From contig CM039462.1 in assembly GCA_022414725.1 (NCBI GenBank), forward strand, positions 44,425,990 through 44,489,989: a stretch of 64,000 nucleotides of DNA. The letters are read 5' to 3'. A program made the translations under genes and the position numbers. Every line of letters begins with the position of its first letter. The first letter of the stretch is position 1. Source of the DNA: Microglena sp. YARC. Taxonomy: Eukaryota; Chlorophyta; Chlorophyceae; Chlamydomonadales; Chlamydomonadaceae. The notes below the pieces were generated by a model. The model made no database searches. It had not been told where the DNA came from and worked only from the letters and a program-made list of their open reading frames with translations. Positions 1-10,044 of this stretch are shown in pieces.

Positions 1-538
1 CCACCGCCATCATCACCACCACCACCATATACCCACCACCACCATATACCCACCACCGCCATCATCACCACCACCACCATATACCCACCACCGCCATCAT
101 CACCACCACCACCATATACCCACACCGCCATCATCACCACCACCACCATATACCCACCACCGCCATCATCACCACCACCACCATATACCCACCACCGCCA
201 TCATCACCACCACCACCATATACCCACCACCGCCATCATCACCACCACCACCATATACCCACCCACCGCCATCATCACCACCACCACCATATACCCACCA
301 CCGCCATCATCACCACCACCACCATATACCCACCACCGCCATCATCACCACCACCACCATATACCCACCACCGCCATCATCACACCTCCGCCATCTACCC
401 CCACCACCGCCATCATCACCCCCACCATAATACCCACCACCGCCATCATCACCCCCACCATATACCCACCACCGCCATCATCACCACCACCTATCCACCA
501 CTATCATCACCACCATCCTCATCACCTCCACCATATAC
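1..538. repeat. 36-bp CCACCACCGCCATCATCA-type minisatellite
   Basis: About 13 head-to-tail copies of a unit near 36 bp made of CCACCACCGCCATCATCA followed by CCACCACCACCATATAC. Copies are nearly identical up to about 370 and degenerate to 538. The array runs off the left edge of the window, so its length is a minimum. No coding sense is apparent. Confidence 0.95.
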
Positions 539-639
539 CATGGTGTATGGCAGTGCTTGGCGCTTTATGTAGGTAGTCTCCTGATAGTTCAGGCTTTCGC
601 GCACACACACCACCATCTAAGGTACTTATCTTATGTTTC

Positions 640-1153
640 GATTACGCAGGTAGTATAAATGCTACATAACAATGTAGAACACCGCACTCTAGAAGACAGA
701 TCGTTGAGTTGCCCTCCTTACTCTCACAACATGGAACCACCCGCACTCACAGCAAATGAAGACTCCCACACGCACCACACAACTGCCACCCTCACTCACA
801 CCACCATCACAGGTACTTGTGTTTTGCTCTGATTACATGGGTAGTATAAATAATGCCCGTTTCAGTGATACGATTGGTCTAGTGGTACACCAAATCGCTT
901 AAACGAAGCAGGGTCGGGGGCTCGATTCCCCCTATGGTCACCCTGAGCGTTGCAGGTCGTTGTCAACTGCGATTGTAGCTTGTCCGGTCGAGGTGCTAGG
1001 CTGTTCTCTGCCCGTGTACGACGGGTTCCCTTGATACCACGCCCCACCAGGCGTAATCATTACTTATTAGGTAGTATAAATGCTGTATAACAATAAATAA
1101 CACCACTCTCTGGAAGACAGATAGTTGAGTTGCACTCCTTACTCTCACAACAT
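640..1153. repeat. 85-bp direct repeat flanking a SINE
   Basis: Two diverged direct copies of an 85-bp block, about 648-732 and 1071-1153, share GTAGTATAAATGCT, an AAGACAGAT.GTTGAGTTGC segment and TTACTCTCACAACATG. They bracket the SINE-like element at 868-1050. A related stretch recurs near 1530-1600 (compare 727-795). No gene was found between 539 and 1215. Confidence 0.7.
868..1050 (+). mobile_element. tRNA-derived SINE, copy 1
   Basis: The 5' half resembles a tRNA gene, with an A-box-like TTGGTCTAGTGGT and a B-box-like GGCTCGATTCC, consistent with an internal Pol III promoter. The 3' half is shared with copies at 57663-57845 (+) and 28137-28325 (-): a GTCAAC.GC..TGGTAGCTT-like block, then CCCTTGATACCACG. 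The body after the tRNA-like part and recurrence at unlinked sites argue for a SINE, not a functional tRNA. Confidence 0.7.
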
Positions 1154-1215
1154 GAGATGATGATTTGATTATATTGTATAATTAAATGATCAGGGTAGCA
1201 CAAACTTGAGGCCAG
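1150..1215. repeat. AT-rich repeat shared with 25.34 kb
   Basis: GATGATTTGATTATATTG then AATTAAATGATCA matches, in inverted orientation, the segment at 25340-25395. From here to about 1560 no gene was recognised; that stretch ends with a copy of the CCCCTGGACTGTAACATAC short repeat (about 1508-1528). Confidence 0.6.
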
Positions 1216-1689
1216 GGTTGCTACTTCTTGCCAAATTGGTCAGCGCTTAAAGCGCACAAACGGCAAATTGGGCAGCGCTTGTTAGTGCAAAAAAGGCAAA
1301 AACTGCACGCTGCGCCCACAGGGGTCAAAAAAACTGCGCGAAGCGCGCAGAGGGGCTCAAAAAGGCAGCTCGGCACCGCGCTGCCGCACGCGCCATGTAG
1401 TACCCTGCTCGAGGCCCCCGTTCTTTGGGGTTCGGTTCATCAATGCTTTTACTTTTTAAGCCCTTCATATCACGGTTGGGCAAGTCCTTTTCGCCAATTT
1501 TTCCTACCCCTGGACTGTAACATACTCAAACATGGAACCACTCGCACTGACAGCAATTGAATACTCCCACTCACACCACACAACTACCACCCTAACTCAC
1601 ACCACACAACCACCACCCTAACCCCCACCATAAATTCACCACCACCATATATATACTTACACCACACAACCACCACATTCACCATCAAC

Positions 1690-2030
1690 CCAGTCAAGCT
1701 GCTGCTATGGATGAGCTCGTACGCCCATTCACCACCACGATATGTCCACTTACAACACACGTCCACCACCCTCACCACCAACCCAGTCAAGCTGCTGGTG
1801 TGGATGAGCTCGTATGCCTATTCACCACCACCATATGTCCACTTACTCCACACAACTACCACCCTCACCACCAACCCAGTCGAGCGGCTGCCGTGGATGA
1901 GCTCATGTGCCTATTCACCACCACCATATATCCACTTACTCCACACAACTACCACCCGCACTCTCACCACACAACTACCACCCTCACCACCAACCCAGTC
2001 GAGCCGCTGCCGTGGACGAGCTGATGTGCC
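1690..2030. repeat. 95-bp tandem array carrying a splice acceptor and exon start
   Basis: Four tandem units of about 95 bp (junctions near 1690, 1790, 1885 and 1999) each contain CACCACCAACCCAG, an acceptor-like end, followed by the start of an open frame encoding a VDEL motif. Only the last copy leads into a long open exon. This is an acceptor-anchored amplification like those in other genes of the window. Confidence 0.65.
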
Positions 2031-2600
2031 ACTTCGCATCCAGCATCGAGCAGTACGCAAAAGCTGCAGATCTCCTCCTCTTCCTGCTGGTTGACGTTCC
2101 AGCAGTTTCCGAAATTAAACCCAAACTGGGCCTTGCTGATGAGCAGCGCATCTACAAGTACTACGCAGCGGTTAAGATGAGGCAGTGCAGTTGTATGGCA
2201 GCGTTTAACTCGTCTATGGCCAAGGAAATGCAGCAAGTCAATCTCTCGTAGCCACTACTCCTTTTCTCCCTGAACTTGGACTTGGTTACATGGCTCTTTT
2301 TCTTATCACCGACAAGAACTAAGCAGCGGTTCAGATGAGGCGGTGCAGTTGCATGGTGGCCTTTAACTCGTCCATGGCCAGGGAAATGCAGCAAGTCAAT
2401 CTCTCGTAGCCACCACTCCTTTTCTTCTTGAACGTGGACTTGGTCACATGGCTCTTTTTCTTATCACCGACAAGAACTACGCAGCGGTTAATATGAGGCA
2501 GTGCAGTTGTATGGCAGCCTGTAATTCTTCCATGGCCCAGGAGATGCAGCAATCGAGTCAATCTCTCGTAGCCACCACCGGGGACGCCGAAGCTGTATAG
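1999..2600 (+). CDS. unrecognised 3' exon(s), partly triplicated
   Basis: After an acceptor-like CACCAACCCAG the plus strand stays open from about 1999 to 2251 and encodes a helical-looking polypeptide with motifs VDELMCHFASSIEQYAKAAD and DEQRIYKYYAAVKMRQ. The end of this exon (ACTACGCAGCGGTTAA onward) is repeated with its downstream sequence at about 2318-2399 and 2483-2600, a period near 155 bp. The first copy ends EMQQVNLS-stop and the third EMQQSSQSLVATTGDAEAV-stop, so alternative C-termini are possible if copies are spliced differently. I do not recognise the family. The upstream part of the gene was not found; the tandem acceptor copies at 1690-1999 lie directly upstream. Seen: an open frame with conserved copies. 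Inferred: that it is a real exon. Confidence 0.45.
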
Positions 2601-2725
2601 ATTAGGGAAAGAGGGAATATTGAGTTCTCAATACCTTAGCTTTAGTTTTCAGCAATACCGTAGCCACCTTAGCTTTAGTTTTCAGCAAGGAGTGGTAGGC
2701 AGGTTTAACGATGAAGCAGTGGATG

Positions 2726-2806
2726 AATAATTAGTACGCCTTATTATGAGGTGTGAAGTTGAGGGGGGCAGCCCGTTTGCTTTCACTGGGGCCAACCACC
2801 ATGAAG
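2726..2806. repeat. interspersed repeat family C
   Basis: AATAGTACGCCTTATTATGA, then a GAGGTTGAGG-like stretch, ending GGGGCCAACCACC. Other copies: 14768-14840, 25118-25192, and inverted at about 13955-14020, 25838-25925 and 57380-57440. About 75-80 bp, no coding content. Confidence 0.75.
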
Positions 2807-2929
2807 CAGTGTATGTGTACAACAGCATTTTAGAGTTCATAGGTATCCTTATCTCTGAGCTGTGTAATCTAGGCTTCTTGTTCAAGCGCTTGGGTGCTGC
2901 TGCTGCTGATGATGATGATAGAGCAAGAT

Positions 2930-3975
2930 TGTAGCACTGTCTAGAGGGATGCACTTCCAGCGATGCCCGGGTGTAGCCACTTGTATTTATGTAAAGGATT
3001 AGTCCCTTGTAGCACTGTCAAGGGAGGTACACTTCTTGGCGCAACTGCCTTTAAAATGAAGACAGTTGCGCCAACCCTACGCCTTTGCCTTTGCCTTAAA
3101 ATAGCGCTGCCCAGGTGTGTAGGCACTTGTAAGGCTGGCATGCCACGGGGTAGCCCCTTGTAGTGATGTAAAGAGCTAGTCCCTTATAGCGCTGTCAAGG
3201 GGGATACACGTATAGTGCTGTCAAAGTGTGTAGCCACGTGTGGTGATGTAAAGGTTTAGTCCCTTGTAGCAGTGTCAAGAGTCTGTCCCTTGTAGCACTG
3301 TTGAGGAGGATGCACTTATAGAGCTGTCACGGTGTAGCCACGTGCGGTGATGTAAAGGGTCTGTCCCTTGTAGCACTGTTGAGGGGGATACACGTATAGC
3401 GCTGCTCAAGTGTGTAGCTACTTGTAATGCTGTCATACCACGGGGTAGCCACTTATGTTTCAGTAAAGTGTCAGTCCCTTGTAGCACTGTTGAGGGTTAG
3501 TCACTCGCAGTGCTGTCCAGGTGTGTGGCCACTTGTAATGCTGTCATGCCACCTTTTAGCCACGTGTGGTGATGTAAAGGGTTAGTCCCGTGTAGCACTG
3601 TCAAGGTTTGGTCACTCGTAGAGCTTTCAAGATGTAGCCACATGCGTTTAATAGTGCTGTGCAGTTCAGGTTTAGTCACTTGGGTTGTAGTGCTGTTCAA
3701 GGTTAGTCCCTTGTAGCCCTGTCAAGGCTTAGTCACTTTTAGTGCTTTCACGGTATAGCCACATTCGGTCATAGTGCTATGCTGTTCAGGGTTAGTCCCT
3801 TGGGTTGTAGTGCTGTTCAGGGTTAGTCTCTTGTAGTGCTGTCAAGGCAAAACCTGACAGGCTACCTGGTTGGCCACTCGTAGTGCTGTCAAGGGGCGGG
3901 TAGCCACTTGTAGTGCTGTCAAGGGGTAGCTACCTAAAGTGATGTCGAGGGGTAGCCACTTGTAGTGCAGGCTAC
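2930..3975. repeat. degenerate ~38-bp satellite (GTAGTGCTGTCAAGG)
   Basis: More than 20 degenerate units built on GTAGTGCTGTCAAGG and TTAGTCCCTTGTAGCACTG. Spacing varies around 38 bp with deletions and local higher-order units. Short open frames here on both strands are products of the repeat and are not annotated. Confidence 0.85.
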
Positions 3976-5110
3976 CTGGTTGGGGGGCATGAGGGTCTTA
4001 GGGGCTTCTTCATTACCTTCACCTTCAACAACTTCAATCCCAGCCTCCCACCGTTGCCCTCTCTAGCTACACTAATTCATGTATAATAGTATGTTAGCGT
4101 CATGGTTTGCGTATTATCTATTTAGTTAAGTTTCCCTCGAGTGTTTTGATACGACAGGTGTGGCAGGCTGTCGAAGAATGAGTTCACTTTTCCACAATCT
4201 TCTGCACTGTAATTGATAATCGTGCTTTTGATCAGTTGACTTATGGCTTGCTGGCGCTCTTAAGCATGCAAATTGTTGCTGTTGATGCTGATTGTGCTTT
4301 TGACAATTTGACATTCTCTGGCGAGCTCAAGCTTGCAAATTGTTGATATGTGTGCTCAACTTGGGCAGATTCCGTTCAGCCAGGGGCTACAGCAGGAACG
4401 CAGAACAGCGCCAGAAACGCGCCAGCCGGCGTTACGCATGACCTGCGGCTGTGCCCATGCATGAGTCTGTGACAATAACCTCTGTGACACGAACGCGACA
4501 GTGACACGTCTTACATCCCAACCTTCCAGAAACGCCCCTCTGATAGAATCCACGCAGAATCCACATGATGTAAGCATCAGCCTTTTGTCGATAAGTAAAG
4601 CGTACCTGATGTTCGTTGTGTATTTCGCATGATTTCGTATGACCTATGCTCGTTGTTCATTTAAAGGTTGCACATACGCAGTCACGGTCAATTCTGGTTG
4701 CGAACGGCCTGGCATCCTTTATCCCAATTCCCCTTTCGTGATTGAACTTCTAATCTGCGGCTCTACAATTTCAAGTTTTGATTTTTGGTTCCCACGTTTT
4801 AGTTGGGGCTGCAGTCGCAGTCGGGGGCTGCAGTTATGGGTAGCTACGGGTAGCTACGACTTGAAGGGATGGTTGATATTTCCGGGAATACCTGTATCTG
4901 AACTCTCCCCGATATTTCGTTCGGTTTCCGCACCTGCAAATGTCCGAGGTTCACTTGAAAGTATTTTGGGGGCCTTTGGGTGAGGCTGGTTGAGGGATAA
5001 ATTGATTCAAAAGGGAAAACGAGGGCCAGAGACTCTATTGATCACATTTGTCGGGAAATCCAGAGAGCATTTTTGAAGAATGGTTGGAACACCCTTCCAG
5101 ATGTGTGGAT
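3976..5110. other. no recognisable gene
   Basis: About 1.1 kb of mixed-composition DNA. It contains a two-copy motif around TTGCAAATTGTTG at 4266-4345, and an open frame of 114 codons at 4639-4983 (+) with no recognisable domain. Near 5118-5162 a GCTTGTCTTGGGTCAA stretch matches a dispersed motif also seen at 40.5 kb and several times at 42.1-42.8 kb. Confidence 0.5.
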
Positions 5111-5114
5111 TGGA

Positions 5115-5399
5115 TCAACGGGCTTGTCTTGGGTCAATAATAACCTTTCTATGAAAGTGTAATGTTTTAAGTAACTTTTTGTATGCTTTAGTAATATCCA
5201 ACCAGTAGTTGTTATAGACCGGTTCTCCCGGTCCAGCTAGAGTGTCCTGGTGCGCCAAGCCCTCAGCCTGGAAGCTTCCATTGTAGTGTCTCTGCCCGAT
5301 AGGGCCAGCACCTACCGGTGGCAGTACCCTGAGGTACTGTCGCCTTTCTCTTCTTATACCTGCCATGTCGCCTGACATGCTATCACGATTGTAAAGCAC
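5115..5399 (-). CDS. unrecognised 94-codon ORF
   Basis: An open frame with balanced composition, motifs such as GEPVYNNYWLDITKAYKK, and no low-complexity tract. Its displayed start is not an ATG, so it may be an exon or a remnant. It lies just upstream of the Gag-like element on the opposite strand. No family is recognised and no partner exon was found. Confidence 0.25.
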   Translation of the reverse strand: MLYNRDSMSGDMAGIRRERRQYLRVLPPVGAGPIGQRHYNGSFQAEGLAHQDTLAGPGEPVYNNYWLDITKAYKKLLKTLHFHRKVIIDPRQAR

Positions 5400-5648
5400 A
5401 CGCCCTGGTCCATTCCCTGTGAGAGTGCTTACGACATATCGCTCCGGAAAGCTAAAGGTTATCGCTCATCAACGCCGCCCCGTGTTCCACTGCAACAGAC
5501 TTGAGCGCATCAAGCCTGTTACCCTGTCCGTAGATCCCGAGCTCCCGCGCACCTGCAGTGTCTTCAACAGTTGCTGGCGCAACAACCGAAGAAAAAGGAT
5601 CTCAGGCCCAGAAACACTTCTGATAGCTAGGCACCCTGCTGGAACACC

Positions 5649-5650
5649 AG

Positions 5651-5694
<44 letters not shown>

Positions 5695-5701
5695 CCCCCC
5701 A
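5649..5701. repeat. poly-C tract
   Basis: About 42 consecutive C residues, then CT and more C. Prone to length error in sequencing and the source of false proline or glycine frames on both strands. Confidence 0.95.
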
Positions 5702-5925
5702 CGCGTCTACCCATCAGTTCCCCTCTCCTCTCCTTCCGCCACCACCCATAACACCGTCGGCCCCGCAAGCCAAAACTGCCCCCCGCCCTTCCCCTCTACT
5801 TCCCGTCAACTACTTCCTGTAGAAGATCTCCATTTCCTCCTAACCACAAGACTTCTGCATTCCCTTGCTCTCTTCGTCTCACCCCATCGCGGATTCCCCA
5901 TCCCATTTCAACTCAAGACATCACG

Positions 5926-6660
5926 ATGTGACGAAGTACTCCATACGATGGTAAGGGTGGTTACGATATCTTCGCAACCTGGTATGCAGATCTTGTGGCC
6001 CCCCTGCTCGAAAAGTCTTCAGTCTTCTCAGTTATTGATGGCGATCTAGACTATGACCCCATTGATGAACCCTCCAATGGTTACCACTACCCTAGAGACA
6101 GCAGAATCACACCCGTATCGAACTATGTGGCTATGGACCATATTCTGCGAAATTGCACATCCACCCTTGCTACAAAGCTAGACGCGTACACCAACAATGC
6201 CGCTAAAGCTCTGCGCTACATTAGATTCAACTGGGGCCAAGGTTTCACCTTATTGCCCCACTTCTACAAGGGCGTAAACCCCCATTACGACTCCTACACA
6301 ACCCTAACACCCCCTTTCTACGACTATTACCCAGCTTCCGCCCAGGATGCTGCTCTCCCCCCCTCTACCCCTGTCCACCAGCCCCCTTCATCCCCGTCTG
6401 ACGACGGCGACTCTACAGCTCCACCTACACCAACCTCGGACGGGGAGCCATCAGATCTCCGAGCTTTCGAGGATGCAGCAGCCGCCGCGGACTTGCTACG
6501 GGGAGCCATCCCTATGCTCAGTGCATGGGGAATCAACTATGAAGTATCCGATCCAGTGCCCCCTGAGCCCAGGCCAGAAAACCGACTACAATGTGGCCAC
6601 CTGCATCCCCCCAGTGCCTCATATGCACAGGGTTTGGGCATACTGCATCCATTTGCCTAA
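5926..6660 (+). pseudogene. Gag-like N-terminal frame with stop at codon 2
   Basis: The only in-frame ATG upstream of the conserved-looking region is at 5926-5928 and is followed at once by TGA (5929-5931). The frame is then open to TAA at 6658-6660. Motifs include GGYDIFATWYADLVAPLLEK and NWGQGFTLLPHFYKG, followed by a Pro/Ser/Asp-rich linker. If the TGA is real the frame needs readthrough, an upstream exon or a non-AUG start; a single-base mutation is the simplest reading. The next frame (shifted by -1) begins to overlap at 6591 and carries the nucleocapsid part. There is no similarity to a host enzyme that I can name. Confidence 0.6.
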
Positions 6661-7862
6661 ACACCACCCCCTTTGCTTCGGTAATTCACAACTGTGATAA
6701 CTGTGGGGGACTTAGACACCATGAGGGGCAATGCAGCAGTTGCCAGAGGCCCAACAGCCCATCTATCAGCCCTCACACAAACAAGCTGACAGAGGTCTGC
6801 ATCAACGGTAACGGCAGAGGGCACTATGGCAAGCAATGCTTCTCATCCACCAGGGTCCACCCAACCAGCAGGAACTGCGCAGACTGTGGAGGCTATGGTC
6901 ATCATGAGTCAAGATGTCCAAACCCCTGCCAGGCCACTACCCAACTGGAGTCCCCACCCCAAGATTCTGGAGATGACTCTGGAGATGGCAACGAGCCCAA
7001 AACCGGTGAGAACCCTGATACCACTGACTCTGAGCTAGGAAAGTCCCCCCCCACTCATGAGACTTCCCCATGTGATCTATCTACTTGCTTCCACGGCCAC
7101 TGGTGTCTCACCACAGACTCTACCTGGCACATGACTTCAAATGCTGATTGCCTTATCAGAATCACACCTCTCAACCCACCAGTGTCAGTCCTCCCCCCAA
7201 ACTCCTCTACACCAGTTGTCTGCTCCTACACTGGCACAGCTGTACTTGAGGGTTTAGGACTTGTAGTTACACCGCTAGATGTCCTTCTTGTGCCCGTGCC
7301 CAACTCCTTCAACCTCATCAGTGCCCCTGCTATCATGGCTTATGACGAAGACATACACATCCACACTGACTGTTGTACTGCACAAATTGAGCTACCTTAC
7401 CAGCATGGAGACGGTCTGATCTGCTATACTACTGGCCTGGAATGCTCAGTATCATCAGCCAGTGGACTGTACACCACCAGTCTGAACCAGCCCTCTCCAT
7501 CTGATCACCCAGACAACAACCTCCCTGATGACCTATGGTACCTTGAGCCCTACACCATGGTCCATCATCTGGCGCCAGCAGGCAAGTCAAAGTGGAGACA
7601 ACGCTTCTCTGCCTCTCCCCCTGCACCTCCTTCTCCTTCTGCACCTCCTCCTCCTATCCCACCTCCACCACCTCCCCCTCCTCCAGCCCCACCTCCTCCT
7701 CCACCTGCACCTCCCCCTGCTCCACCTCCCCCTTCTCAGCCCCACCTCTTCCTCCCCCCTGCACCTCCCCCTGCGCCCCCCCCTGCACCTCCCCTGCACC
7801 TCCCCCTCATCCAAATCATAGGAAAGAATGCTCACAAGACAGAAGCCCCTCAAATCTTATGA
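6591..7862 (+). pseudogene. nucleocapsid / retropepsin-like frame, four CCHC knuckles
   Basis: Numbering from 6591: zinc knuckles C-x2-C-x4-H-x4-C at residues 9-22, 35-48 and 96-109. A fourth, at 70-83, has Gly-73 where the second Cys should be. An acidic linker follows, then at 171-182 WCLTTDSTWHMT, which aligns with the Copia protease context (W..DSGA..HMT) but has D-S-T in place of D-S/T-G, and at 241-244 NLIS, as expected downstream in that domain. From about residue 345 the frame is a Pro-rich tract of CCT/CCA codons. It is in the -1 frame relative to the previous ORF. The active-site change predicts a weak or dead protease. Confidence 0.65.
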
Positions 7863-8467
7863 CATGCTGGAACTGTGGAGGCTATGGTCATAACTCCACC
7901 ACATGCCCAAGCAACTGTACCAACCTTGCTTTTAGACCACCCAAGGTCCCAATTCCTATCCCTGACCCACATGCACCCAATGCAGCAGATCTCAAAGATG
8001 TCATTCAAGGTTTCTTAGGCCACCTCACATCCCCTGCCACACCCAATGAGTCTAAACAACCCCTGCAACCACCCCCAGGATTTCCAGATGAACCCTTAGA
8101 CTGGCCTACAGTCAAAGACCTGCCCTCCACATGGGCAGAGTGCTGTAAAGCAGCTGGATTCACCCCCACTCCCCACCTACCTACCCCACCTACTATCCCT
8201 ACCAAGAAAACCAGGTCAGCAACTAAGAAACGCAATGCAGATGCACACAAGGTCCTTGGCCACCTGACTAAGATGCATGCAACCCTGACCCACATGTACC
8301 ACAGTGTCATAGTTGCCCTCCAGACCAACGTTGCAAACCATCCCTCACCCCTGCCCCTGCAGACAGAACAAATCCCCACACCATCCCAGTTCACCAGCCA
8401 CCCACCAAACCAATACATTTGCAGAAAACATTCCAGGTATGTCTTTATGTCAAGGGAGTGGCCTTGA
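7592..8467 (+). pseudogene. C-terminal Gag frame with fifth zinc knuckle
   Basis: The coding sense moves by a further -1 somewhere in the C-rich tract 7620-7862, a likely slippage zone. A canonical knuckle CWNCGGYGHNSTTC is encoded at 7865-7906, almost immediately after the previous frame stops. It is followed by a region with PPGFPDEPLDWPTVKDLP and a basic helix-forming stretch. The last roughly 15 codons run into the duplicated AP2 segment (homologous to 63.85 kb) and so are probably not native to the element. Confidence 0.55.
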
Positions 8468-8841
8468 CATGCACATATATGAATACTCAAAATGTATTGT
8501 ACATCATTATATGGATTTGGTGTGTGTTGTTGCATACACATGCATGGAATGTTTTAAATATTGACGAGTGAGTTGGTGTGTGTGAGTGAGAGTCAGTGGA
8601 TGTTTGTCTGTGGATGGGTGAGAATGGCAAGTACTCCCAGTGACACACACAGACTGGAGCAGTATACCTAATGCACTCGTGACATCAAAATACTGAGCGG
8701 GTGTATATGTTGAAAATTGCAAGGCAATATGTATTACTGGCTTTATAGCTTAATAACAGTCTGGTATGCTTTCTATTTATGGAACCACGGGGAAGGTGAC
8801 TGAGGCCATGTCAAGATTAAATCCTATCATAGATCATATAA

Positions 8842-9449
8842 TCACTGTAAAAGTAAAAATAATATGTCCCAAAAACAGAAGTACTTGTGCAGAAACGATC
8901 TGTGGTACAAATAGATGCACAGACTTCCATGAACAAAATGAATCAAACTCGATTGAGCACTGTCAGCATCATTGAGCATTATCTCCCCATCCTCAGCACT
9001 GCGAAGCCTGAAAATATGATATGTCTGAAAGCAGAATAGTTTATATAGGGCGAAATATTGGTAATCGCTGTTTTTTTTTAATGCTACACGATTTGGCCTA
9101 AAGAACATAAACAGGCATTTGGGAAAAGCCCTATAGCCAAATGGTTTCCCACTCTTGCTGACCCATACAGTATCTCAAATTAATCTTCATTTTCGAGGAT
9201 GGGCAAGTCCCTCTCCATGTCTATTCAGATACCCATGGAACACACATGCAATGTGAGGACAAAACCGTACCTGTCAACTGCTCTAGCAGCCTCCTCTGGT
9301 GCGGGGTAACTTGAAGAATAGAGATTGCTCACTCGAATGATCTCAGGGAGCTCAAGTTGAGCCTTTTTATCAAGCTGCACTCGTCCCCTCCATGTATCTC
9401 CGTATGCTAAAACACATCTTAACCTTTCAGACCCCATGTTCAAAATGTT
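8842..9449 (-). pseudogene. AP2/ERF-like domain fragment, copy 1
   Basis: Exon 9449-9271 (acceptor CCCAGCAG, donor GTACGG) is open and encodes TWRGRVQLD, then PEEAARAVDR. This is the pattern of the AP2/ERF DNA-binding domain: a W.ARI strand, then the EEAARAYDRAA helix. After an intron, an exon beginning at 9097 (acceptor TTCTTTAG) continues RPNRVAL and stays open to about 8842. Both splice sites and the 179-nt exon length are conserved in the copy at 62840-63018, suggesting past selection. The usual first strand of the domain (RGV) is poor here (ERLRCVL) and better in copy 2 (ESFRHVE). No complete gene could be assembled, so it may be a captured or truncated transcription-factor gene. Confidence 0.5.
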
Positions 9450-9543
9450 CTGCTGGGAGATTATTCTACACTATTGGATGCATGGAATAGCTGTCGGCAT
9501 TCATTAGGACGGCTGCATGCTAGTATCGTCACAAAGTACCCCC

Positions 9544-9804
9544 CAAGCACTACCCACTATTCTGGGTAGGGGCACAAATGGTAGGTTAGGAAGTATAGTT
9601 GGACGCCCATGTAGACTGTAGGGTGCTTGTGGATACTTGGGAGTCGGGAGGCCGGATACTGCTAGTGAAACGTTAAGTGGCGTAGGACGCAAGATTGGGA
9701 GAACGATTTGCGAGCAATATCATCGGCGGTTGGCGTTATGCATTTGTCGAGTGCTGCGCAAGACAGGGAGTGGTGGCATGGGCTCGCGGACCTGGTTTGT
9801 CGAA
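9544..9804 (+). pseudogene. broken homologue of the ORF at 62322-62765
   Basis: On the strand opposite the AP2-like exon, this copy reads HYPLFWVGAQMVG-stop and further on LVDTWESGGRILLVKR-stop. In copy 2 the equivalent frame is open without interruption (motifs LVDTCESGGRIVLVKRQVAW). Three in-frame stops show decay of copy 1. The homology ends where a TIR element begins at 9805. Confidence 0.55.
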
Positions 9805-10044
9805 GGGCACCGCTATACTACGCCTTGAACGATGTCGTTGACGTCAGCAAGGCTGGGGGCGGCTGGAGGGCGGACCGGGGGGCGGACCCCCCTCGCCCTC
9901 CAGGAGGGGTTCGCAGCGCAGGACTTGATGGAATTCCGTTGACTTGACACTTGAGCGAGTTTTCAATTGCGCAAATTTAGAGCGTCCGCCCCCCAGTCTT
10001 GCTGATGTCAACGACATCGTTTAAGGCGTAGTATAGCGGTGCCC
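9805..10044. mobile_element. 240-bp element with ~60-bp terminal inverted repeats
   Basis: The left end GGGCACCGCTATACTACGCC is mirrored by the right end ending AGCGGTGCCC. The inverted repeats continue inward through an AACGATGTCGTTGAC.TCAGCAA block with few mismatches, to about 60 bp. No ORF inside and no clear target-site duplication. Probably a MITE inserted at, or defining, the edge of the duplicated segment. Confidence 0.8.

Larger units (their letters stand above)
5926..8467 (+). mobile_element. non-autonomous Gag-encoding retroelement (no pol seen)
   Basis: A 2.5-kb plus-strand block encodes a Gag-like N-terminal region, five CCHC zinc knuckles, a retropepsin-like stretch and a long proline tract, split over three reading frames (see the next three entries). 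No reverse transcriptase, RNase H or integrase motifs follow: at about 8420 the sequence passes into an unrelated duplicated segment. No LTR pair was detected by eye. The zinc knuckles and Copia-style protease context point to an LTR-retrotransposon derivative, possibly a terminal-repeat-with-GAG type. An exapted gag gene is the alternative. Confidence 0.7.
8405..9804. repeat. 1.4-kb duplicated segment, copy 1 (inverted copy at 62.46-63.87 kb)
   Basis: Read 5'->3' this segment matches the reverse complement of 62462-63870 along nearly its whole length. Examples are GTTGCATACACATGCATGG (8522) against 63745-63763, the AP2-like exon, and the GGCCGGATA/GTCGTCGAG-type block near 9650-9760. Divergence by substitutions and small indels rules out a trivial assembly copy. 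The left edge abuts the Gag frame and the right edge abuts a TIR element. Confidence 0.9.
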
